Origin: Undibacterium sp. Jales W-56 | GTDB lineage: Bacteria; Pseudomonadota; Gammaproteobacteria; Burkholderiales; Burkholderiaceae_D | Assembly (NCBI RefSeq): GCF_025548535.1 | Contig: NZ_JAJLQW010000004.1 | Coordinates: 1-64,000 of the forward strand | Reading direction: 5' to 3' | DNA length: 64,000 nt | Shown: positions 58,880-64,000 of the stretch, in pieces | Layout of the letters: each line of letters starts with the position of its first letter | Numbering within the stretch: the first letter of the stretch is position 1 | Position numbers and translations under genes: made by a program | The notes under the pieces: model-generated | Database searches by the model: none | What the model was told of the DNA's origin: nothing | What the model saw: only the letters and a program-made list of their open reading frames with translations

Positions 58880-60034
58880 ATGGCCATGATCGTAGCACTC
58901 GTCGTGATCGTTTTTGGTTCTGTGCTATTTCACTTATTGAGTCCTTGGTGGGCGACCCCGCTTGCGTCCAACTGGCATCAGATGGACAGTATGCTGACGA
59001 TTACCGTCTTGATTACTGGCCTGTTTTTTGTAGTACTCAACTTGTTTCTGGTGTACACGCTGATACGCTTTCGCCATCGCGAGCATAGCCGCGCTGTGTA
59101 TGAAGCAGACAATCCTAAACTGGAACGCTGGCTGATCATCGCTACCTCGGCCGGTATCATTGCTTTGCTGGCGCCGGGTCTGTTTGTGTATGCCGAATAC
59201 GTACAGACGCCCAGGAACGCGCTGGTAGTCGATGTGTTGGGTCAGCAGTGGCAGTGGCGTTTCCGGTTTGCCGGTAGCGACGGCAAGTTCGGTGCCAGCA
59301 ATGTGCGTCTGGCCACTGCCAGCAATCCTTTCGGCATCGCCGCCAACGATCCCAGCGGGCAAAACAATATCATCATCAGCAACGGCGAGTTGCATCTGCC
59401 GCTAGGCAGGCCGGTAAAAATGCTGCTGCGCTCGAATGACGTGTTGCACGATTTTTTTGTGCCGCCATTCCGGGCCAGGATGAATATCGTACCCGGCATG
59501 ATCAGCAGCTTCTGGTTCACCCCCACCAAGGCGGGGCGCTATGAGGCGATGTGCGCCCAATTGTGCGGCATCGGTCATTCGAATATGCGCGCTTACGTGA
59601 TCGTTGAGCCGGTCGCCGATTTTGAAAAGTGGCTGAAAGCGCAGCCGACTTTTGCCGCCGGACTGAGTCAGACACGCAATAAACCTGAAGCCGACGCCAG
59701 CAATCCACTGGTTGCGCAGGGCAAGGCTCTGTATTTATCCAAGGGCTGTGTCGCCTGCCATTCTGTCGATGGCAGCAAAGGTGTCGGGCCTGGCTGGAAA
59801 GGCTTGTATGGCAAGACTGAAACCATGAGCGACGGCTCGACTGCCTTAGTTGATGCGGCTTATTTGAAAAAATTTATCCTGGAACCGACTGCCAGGGTGA
59901 TACAAGGCTACGCCCCCATCATGCCGAAAATAGAATTGACTGAAACGGAATTGGCAGCGTTGGTAGCGTATATCCAGACCCTCGATCCGGTGCCGGTGAA
60001 ATCGGCAGCAGCGCCAACGCAAGCTGAAAAGTAA
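58880..60034 (+). CDS. coxB: Cytochrome c oxidase subunit II with fused cytochrome c (caa3 type)
   Basis: Subunit II carries the CuA centre that accepts electrons. The 384-residue protein has two N-terminal helices (about residues 1-18 and 40-62), a third hydrophobic stretch near 85-105 and the cupredoxin domain. CuA ligands are in CAQLCGIGHSNM (about 230-241) plus an upstream His. The C-terminus has a class I cytochrome c domain with CVACH (about 294-298) and a Met axial ligand near IMPK, so electrons can pass within one subunit, as in caa3 oxidases. AAGGAAG nine bases before the ATG at 58880 favours this start over 58862. Confidence 0.95.
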   Translation: MAMIVALVVIVFGSVLFHLLSPWWATPLASNWHQMDSMLTITVLITGLFFVVLNLFLVYTLIRFRHREHSRAVYEADNPKLERWLIIATSAGIIALLAPGLFVYAEYVQTPRNALVVDVLGQQWQWRFRFAGSDGKFGASNVRLATASNPFGIAANDPSGQNNIIISNGELHLPLGRPVKMLLRSNDVLHDFFVPPFRARMNIVPGMISSFWFTPTKAGRYEAMCAQLCGIGHSNMRAYVIVEPVADFEKWLKAQPTFAAGLSQTRNKPEADASNPLVAQGKALYLSKGCVACHSVDGSKGVGPGWKGLYGKTETMSDGSTALVDAAYLKKFILEPTARVIQGYAPIMPKIELTETELAALVAYIQTLDPVPVKSAAAPTQAEK

Positions 60035-60058
60035 AGGGACAAATATGCGAGGCATACC

Positions 60059-61822
60059 ATGAGCTACGGCAAGGCCGACATCGATGCAAGCCAGCATGGG
60101 CCGCACAGTTTCTGGACCAAATACGTGTGGAGCCAGGATCACAAGGTGATCGCGATTCAATACACCACGATCGCTATCCTGGTCGGGATGGTGGGCCTGG
60201 TGCTGTCGAATCTGATGCGTTTGCAATTGGGTTTTCCCGGCAGGGTGGGGATAGATGCCAGCCACTATTACCAGTTCATGACCATGCACGGCATGATCAT
60301 GGTGGTGTATCTGCTGACTGCCTTGTTCCTCGGAGGTTTCGGGAATTTCCTGATTCCCCTGATGGTAGGCGCGCGCGATATGGTGTTCCCTTACCTGAAC
60401 ATGCTGAGCTTCTGGTTCTATTTTTTATCGGTACTGGTGCTGATGGCGAGTTTTTTTGTGGTCGGCGGACCGACCGGTGCCGGTTGGACCCTGTATCCGC
60501 CGCAAGCGATCCTGGCCGGTACGCCGGGTAACGACTGGGGCATTATTCTGATGCTGGTGTCGCTGATTATTTTTATCGTAGCCGCCACCATGGGCGGCCT
60601 GAATTACGTCACCACCGTATTGCAGGCACGTACCGAGGGCATGACTCTGATGCGCATGCCCTTGTCGGTATGGGGAATTTTTACCGCCACCATTTTGGCT
60701 TTGCTGGCTTTTCCTGCTTTGTTTGTCAGCGGCATCATGATGTTGCTGGATAAAACCCTGGGCACCAGTTTTTTTATGCCGGCGCTGGTATCGATGGGAC
60801 AGGTGACTGGTTATAAAGGCGGCAGCCCTTTGCTGTTCCAGCACTTGTTCTGGTTCTTCGGCCATCCGGAAGTGTATATCGTGGCGCTGCCGGCTTTCGG
60901 TATCGTCTCCGATCTGATCAGCGTGCATGCGCGCAAGCAGATTTTCGGCTATCGCATGATGGTGTGGGCGATTGTTATTATCGGCGGCCTGAGTTTCGTG
61001 GTGTGGGCGCATCATATGTTTGTCAGCGGCATGAATCCCTATTTCGGTTTCTTCTTTGCCACCAGTACCCTGATCATCGCGGTGCCGACGGCCATCAAGG
61101 TGTACAACTGGCTGCTCACCTTGTGGCGCGGCGATATCCATTTCTCTGTGCCCATGCTGTTTGCGCTGGCCTTTTTCACCACGTTTCTGATCGGCGGCCT
61201 GACTGGTCTATTTCTCGGCAATGTCAGCGTGGATGTGCCTTTATCGAATACCTATTTTGTAGTGGCGCATTTCCACATGGTGATGGGGGTGGCGCCTATC
61301 CTGACGGTGTTTGGCGGGATCTATCACTGGTACCCCAAAGTCAGCGGCCGCATGCTGAACGATACGCTGGGCCGGCTGCATTTCTGGGTGACTTTCCTCG
61401 GTACTTACGCGATCTTTTTCCCCATGCATTATCTGGGCATACTCGGCATGCCACGACGTTACTACAACTTCGATGACTATCAGTTCATCCCGCCCTCGGC
61501 ACATACCTTGAATACCCTCATTACCGTGGTGGCGCTGATCGTCGGCGTGACCCAACTGGTGTTTATCTTCAACCTGGTCTGGAGCCTGTTCTACGGCAAA
61601 AAAGCCCCAGGCAATCCCTGGCGCGCCGCCTCACTCGAATGGCAAACCCCGCGCACGCCACCCGGCCATGGCAACTGGGGCGAACAGCTTCCTATCGTCT
61701 ATCGCGGCGCGTATGCGTATAGCGTGCCGGGGGCTGAGCAAGACTTTATCCCGCAAAATGCCCCAGTGGCAGCGGGCGGCATCGATCCCGAAACGCATAC
61801 CCTACAACAGGCGGCGCCATGA
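60059..61822 (+). CDS. coxA: Cytochrome c oxidase subunit I
   Basis: This 587-residue subunit holds heme a, the binuclear heme a3-CuB centre and the proton channels. About twelve helices are present. HGMIMVVYLLTAL (heme a ligand, about residue 78), FFGHPEVYIVALPAFGIV (CuB His and the cross-linked Tyr, about 268-285), HHMFVSGMNP (CuB ligands, about 318) and HFHMVMGVAP (heme ligands, about 402) are intact. XGHPEV with Glu marks an A-type oxidase. The stop overlaps the next ATG (ATGA), so it is translationally coupled to the first subunit III gene. Confidence 0.97.
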   Translation: MSYGKADIDASQHGPHSFWTKYVWSQDHKVIAIQYTTIAILVGMVGLVLSNLMRLQLGFPGRVGIDASHYYQFMTMHGMIMVVYLLTALFLGGFGNFLIPLMVGARDMVFPYLNMLSFWFYFLSVLVLMASFFVVGGPTGAGWTLYPPQAILAGTPGNDWGIILMLVSLIIFIVAATMGGLNYVTTVLQARTEGMTLMRMPLSVWGIFTATILALLAFPALFVSGIMMLLDKTLGTSFFMPALVSMGQVTGYKGGSPLLFQHLFWFFGHPEVYIVALPAFGIVSDLISVHARKQIFGYRMMVWAIVIIGGLSFVVWAHHMFVSGMNPYFGFFFATSTLIIAVPTAIKVYNWLLTLWRGDIHFSVPMLFALAFFTTFLIGGLTGLFLGNVSVDVPLSNTYFVVAHFHMVMGVAPILTVFGGIYHWYPKVSGRMLNDTLGRLHFWVTFLGTYAIFFPMHYLGILGMPRRYYNFDDYQFIPPSAHTLNTLITVVALIVGVTQLVFIFNLVWSLFYGKKAPGNPWRAASLEWQTPRTPPGHGNWGEQLPIVYRGAYAYSVPGAEQDFIPQNAPVAAGGIDPETHTLQQAAP

Positions 61823-62466
61823 GCAACGCAGCATTTTCCCCCCCCCAGGCCAAGATGGCGGCCTATCCGGATAAACGCGCCGAGCTGAGCGTGGCTTTAT
61901 GGGTCTTTATCGGCGTGGCGACGACGCTGTTTTTGCTGTTCCTGGCGGCCTATGTGATGCGCATGAACGGTGCCGACTGGTCGGTAATTCAGATGCCCTG
62001 GCAACTGGGACTCAGCACTTTTTTCCTATGCAGTGCCAGCCTGGCTTTGCAGGTAGCCAGCAAGTTAGCGCATAGTCCGCTGGCTGATCCTGCATCTGGA
62101 GCATGGCGGCAAGGCAGCCGTCCGTTTTTGTTGCTGGGCGGCGTTTGCAGCATAGGCTTTCTGGCATCGCAAATCTCGGCCTGGCAGGCGCTGGCAGCGA
62201 TGCAGGTGGCGCTGGCCGGCAATCCATCCGGCAGTTTTTTTTATTTGCTGACAGCCATGCACGGCTTGCATGTACTCGGCGGCCTGGTCATTTACGCGAT
62301 CACCCTGCGCCAGGTCTGGATAGCCAGCGATCCCGGCAGGCTTGCATGGCAAATCGCCCTGTGCGCGCGTTACTGGCATTTTTTACTGGCGGTCTGGCTG
62401 TTGCTGTTCGCGACGCTGAACTGGCTCACGCCGGAACTGGTGCAGGCCATTTGCGGTCCGCGCTGA
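61819..62466 (+). CDS. Heme-copper oxidase subunit III, first copy
   Basis: This 215-residue membrane protein has five helices and the subunit III pattern: AELSVALWVFIGVATTLF near residues 21-38, FYLLTAMHGLHVLGGLVIY near 136-154, and ARYWHFLLAVWLLLFATLNW near 177-196. Subunit III stabilises the enzyme and the proton uptake path. A second gene of the same family follows 30 bases later. The two differ clearly in sequence, so this is not a recent duplication. Its start overlaps coxA. Confidence 0.88.
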   Translation: MSNAAFSPPQAKMAAYPDKRAELSVALWVFIGVATTLFLLFLAAYVMRMNGADWSVIQMPWQLGLSTFFLCSASLALQVASKLAHSPLADPASGAWRQGSRPFLLLGGVCSIGFLASQISAWQALAAMQVALAGNPSGSFFYLLTAMHGLHVLGGLVIYAITLRQVWIASDPGRLAWQIALCARYWHFLLAVWLLLFATLNWLTPELVQAICGPR

Positions 62467-62496
62467 CAGTGGTGTTGCAACATTTTTGGAGGTTGT

Positions 62497-63192
62497 ATGA
62501 GTACGCCGATTTCTGCAGCGCAAACTGAGCGCGAAAGCCCGACTGGCTTACGCGGCATGGTGATGGATTGGTCATCCGACCAGCAGGCTTTCCAGATATC
62601 CTGGGGCAAGGCCATGATGTGGTTTTTCCTGCTCAGCGATACCTTCATTTTTAGTTGCTTCCTGACCGGCTATATGTCCGCACGCATGGCCAGCACCGTG
62701 GCCTGGCCGAATCCCAGCCAGGTGTTTTCGCTGAACATCAACGGCACGGAATTTCCTCTGATACTGATTGCGATCATGACCTTCATACTGATCAGCAGCA
62801 GCGGCAGCATGGCGATGGCGGTCAATTTTGGCTACCGGCGCGACCGGGTTCGCACTGCAGTCCTGATGTTTGTGACTGCCGCGCTCGGCACCAGCTTTGT
62901 CGGCATGCAAGCCTTTGAGTGGACCAAACTGATCGTCGAGGAAGGGGTGCGTCCCTGGGGCAATCCGCTGGGGGCGGCGCAGTTTGGCGCCAGTTTCTTC
63001 ATGATCACCGGCTTTCACGGTCTGCATGTGACTGCCGGGGTAATTTACCTGCTGGTGGTGGCTACCCGCGTTTTGCGCGGGCATTACGACCGCAGCGGCG
63101 GAAATTACCAGATTGTAGAAATCGCTGGCTTGTACTGGCATTTTGTTGACCTGGTCTGGGTCTTCATCTTTGCCTTGTTTTACTTATGGTGA
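62497..63192 (+). CDS. Heme-copper oxidase subunit III, second copy
   Basis: This 231-residue protein is again subunit III. The N-terminal region WGKAMMWFFLLSDTFIFSCF (about residues 29-48), the middle FFMITGFHGLHVTAGVIYLL (about 167-186) and the final GLYWHFVDLVWVFIFALFYL are typical of the canonical form, with seven helices or fewer by eye. GGAGG lies before the ATG. With the preceding gene it makes a two-gene subunit III set. Confidence 0.92.
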   Translation: MSTPISAAQTERESPTGLRGMVMDWSSDQQAFQISWGKAMMWFFLLSDTFIFSCFLTGYMSARMASTVAWPNPSQVFSLNINGTEFPLILIAIMTFILISSSGSMAMAVNFGYRRDRVRTAVLMFVTAALGTSFVGMQAFEWTKLIVEEGVRPWGNPLGAAQFGASFFMITGFHGLHVTAGVIYLLVVATRVLRGHYDRSGGNYQIVEIAGLYWHFVDLVWVFIFALFYLW

Positions 63193-63199
63193 GGCGATC

Positions 63200-63520
63200 A
63201 TGGAACACACACATACACATGAAAAAACCCATCCTATCGGCCTCTATCTGAAAATCTGGGGCCTGCTCTTTGTGCTCAGCACATTTTCCTACCTGGTCGA
63301 TTATTTTCATTTTGAGAGCTACTTGCGCTGGAGCCTGATCCTGACCTTCATGCTGTTAAAGGCCGGACTGATCGTCGCGATATTCATGCATCTGGCATGG
63401 GAGCGTTTAGCGCTGATCTACGCGATTTTGTTACCGCCTGTGTTTGTGCTGGTTCTGGTGCTCATGATGGCGACCGAAGCCAACTATGTCCTGCTCTCCC
63501 GTCTGCTGTTTTTCCAATGA
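63200..63520 (+). CDS. Cytochrome c oxidase subunit IV
   Basis: This 106-residue protein has three hydrophobic helices and matches the prokaryotic cytochrome c oxidase subunit IV family (KIWGLLFVLSTFSYLVDYF, then MLLKAGLIVAIFMHLAWERL at about residues 56-75). It has a His-rich start (MEHTHTHEKTH). GAGGCG precedes the ATG at 63200; the longer frame from 63143 overlaps the previous gene. It closes the oxidase operon. Confidence 0.9.
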   Translation: MEHTHTHEKTHPIGLYLKIWGLLFVLSTFSYLVDYFHFESYLRWSLILTFMLLKAGLIVAIFMHLAWERLALIYAILLPPVFVLVLVLMMATEANYVLLSRLLFFQ

Positions 63521-63730
63521 AGTCTTAGACTATTCTAGCGCAGGTGGAGTTGCAATCAAGCTGCATGGGAATTGTGGAAAGCAGATTAAATATTCTTGTC
63601 ATTTTTTTATTGTATGCTTTGAAAGCATTATTGAAACTACAAATTTTCAATCCCTGTAGTTGTTTCTCGGCTAAAGGCAGCACCACCAAAGATGTATAGC
63701 GTTTTTTATTCAACCTCGAAAGGACACAAA
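63521..63730. other. Intergenic region with a small palindrome
   Basis: AT-rich, 210 bases. ATGCTTT-g-AAAGCAT (63614-63628) is a perfect palindrome and may be an operator for the following gene. No gene is seen. Confidence 0.4.
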
Positions 63731-64000
63731 ATGGGTATTTTTGGCAATATTCTTTCTAAACTCGGTTTTGGCGGCGACAAAAAAGACGACGCTGTTGCAG
63801 CCCCAGCCGCTGCGGACGCCGCTGTTGCAACCGACGTTCCGGCAGCACCGGTCGCCATCAGCGCGGTGGATGTGGTTGCCAATCTTGAGGCTCTGGCTAG
63901 CGCAAATCCAGAAAATCTGAACTGGAAGACTTCGATCGTCGATTTGATGAAGTTGCTCGACCTCGACAGCAGCTTTGGCGCGCGCAAGGAACTGGCAACC
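63731..64000 (+). CDS. DUF3597 domain protein (partial, runs off the window)
   Basis: The first 90 codons are visible. MGIFGNILSKLGFG is the start of the DUF3597 family, followed by an A/P-rich linker (about residues 20-42) and the conserved VDVVANLEALASANPENLNW region with SIVDLMKLLDLDSS. Members resemble LysM-linked or envelope-stress proteins, but no function is established. AAAGGACAC lies just before the ATG. The 3' end is outside the window. Confidence 0.85.
   Translation, partial: MGIFGNILSKLGFGGDKKDDAVAAPAAADAAVATDVPAAPVAISAVDVVANLEALASANPENLNWKTSIVDLMKLLDLDSSFGARKELAT

Noticed and set aside
60425-61141. A 238-codon minus-strand frame opposite coxA
   Set aside because: Antisense of a hydrophobic membrane protein gives Q/H-rich frames by chance; no ribosome binding site.

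Overview
The window is a chromosomal segment of a betaproteobacterium, most likely order Burkholderiales and close to Oxalobacteraceae. This is inferred from protein sequence style and gene orders (rpsU-yqeY-dnaG-rpoD followed by tRNA-Ile2; nirBD-nasA-ybiB; dctPQM with dctS/dctR), not from a database search. Most of the window is densely coding. The first 1.1 kb and several intergenic spaces are AT-rich or carry repeats.

Layout. 1-1100 is an AT-rich stretch with no convincing gene. 1.1-8.1 kb holds a flavodoxin-like oxidoreductase and a pirin with a divergent LysR regulator, then gluQ, an RhlE-type helicase and a large OmpA/Ig-repeat surface protein. 8.1-14 kb is tRNA-Ile2(CAU) plus the macromolecular synthesis operon rpsU-yqeY-dnaG-rpoD, whose sigma factor has a long histone H1-like N-terminus. 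14-19 kb has a HI0933-type flavoprotein, cobA and a TonB-dependent receptor with a strong sigma70 promoter and a LacI-type palindrome.

19.5-35.9 kb is a nitrate/nitrite assimilation region: ybiB, nasA, nirD, nirB, a divergent NarK-type transporter, a PP2C phosphatase-kinase fusion, a MATE exporter, an NrtABD-type ABC transporter and the ANTAR antiterminator NasT. I read four sigma54-type (-24/-12) promoters, before cobA, nirB, the transporter and nrtA. Good NtrC-like sites lie upstream of cobA and nrtA. The nrtA leader holds a two-hairpin ANTAR RNA motif followed by an intrinsic terminator. The logic is nitrogen limitation (NtrC/sigma54) for initiation and nitrate (NasT) for elongation, with cobA supplying the siroheme precursor needed by NirB.

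36-44 kb carries tsaD, a periplasmic Cache protein, plsY, ybaK, xerD, ogt and a C4-dicarboxylate-type TRAP transporter (dctPQM); dctS-dctR follow to 47.2 kb. 47.5-55 kb holds an AEC permease, queG, tsaE-amiC, a DedA protein, mutL and miaA. A tRNA-Met gene is followed by a decayed transposon-like unit: a bicovalent-FAD oxidase gene between 171-bp inverted repeats, with a truncated serine resolvase. 58.3-63.5 kb is a caa3-type cytochrome oxidase operon with two consecutive subunit III genes. The window ends inside a DUF3597-type gene.

Repeats are a theme. A modular MITE-like family of about 190 bp, with ends related to GGACTTACGCAAAA, occurs four times. A 116-bp palindrome is nested in one copy, an 86-bp palindrome lies before nasA, and a REP-like palindrome separates nirB and nirD.
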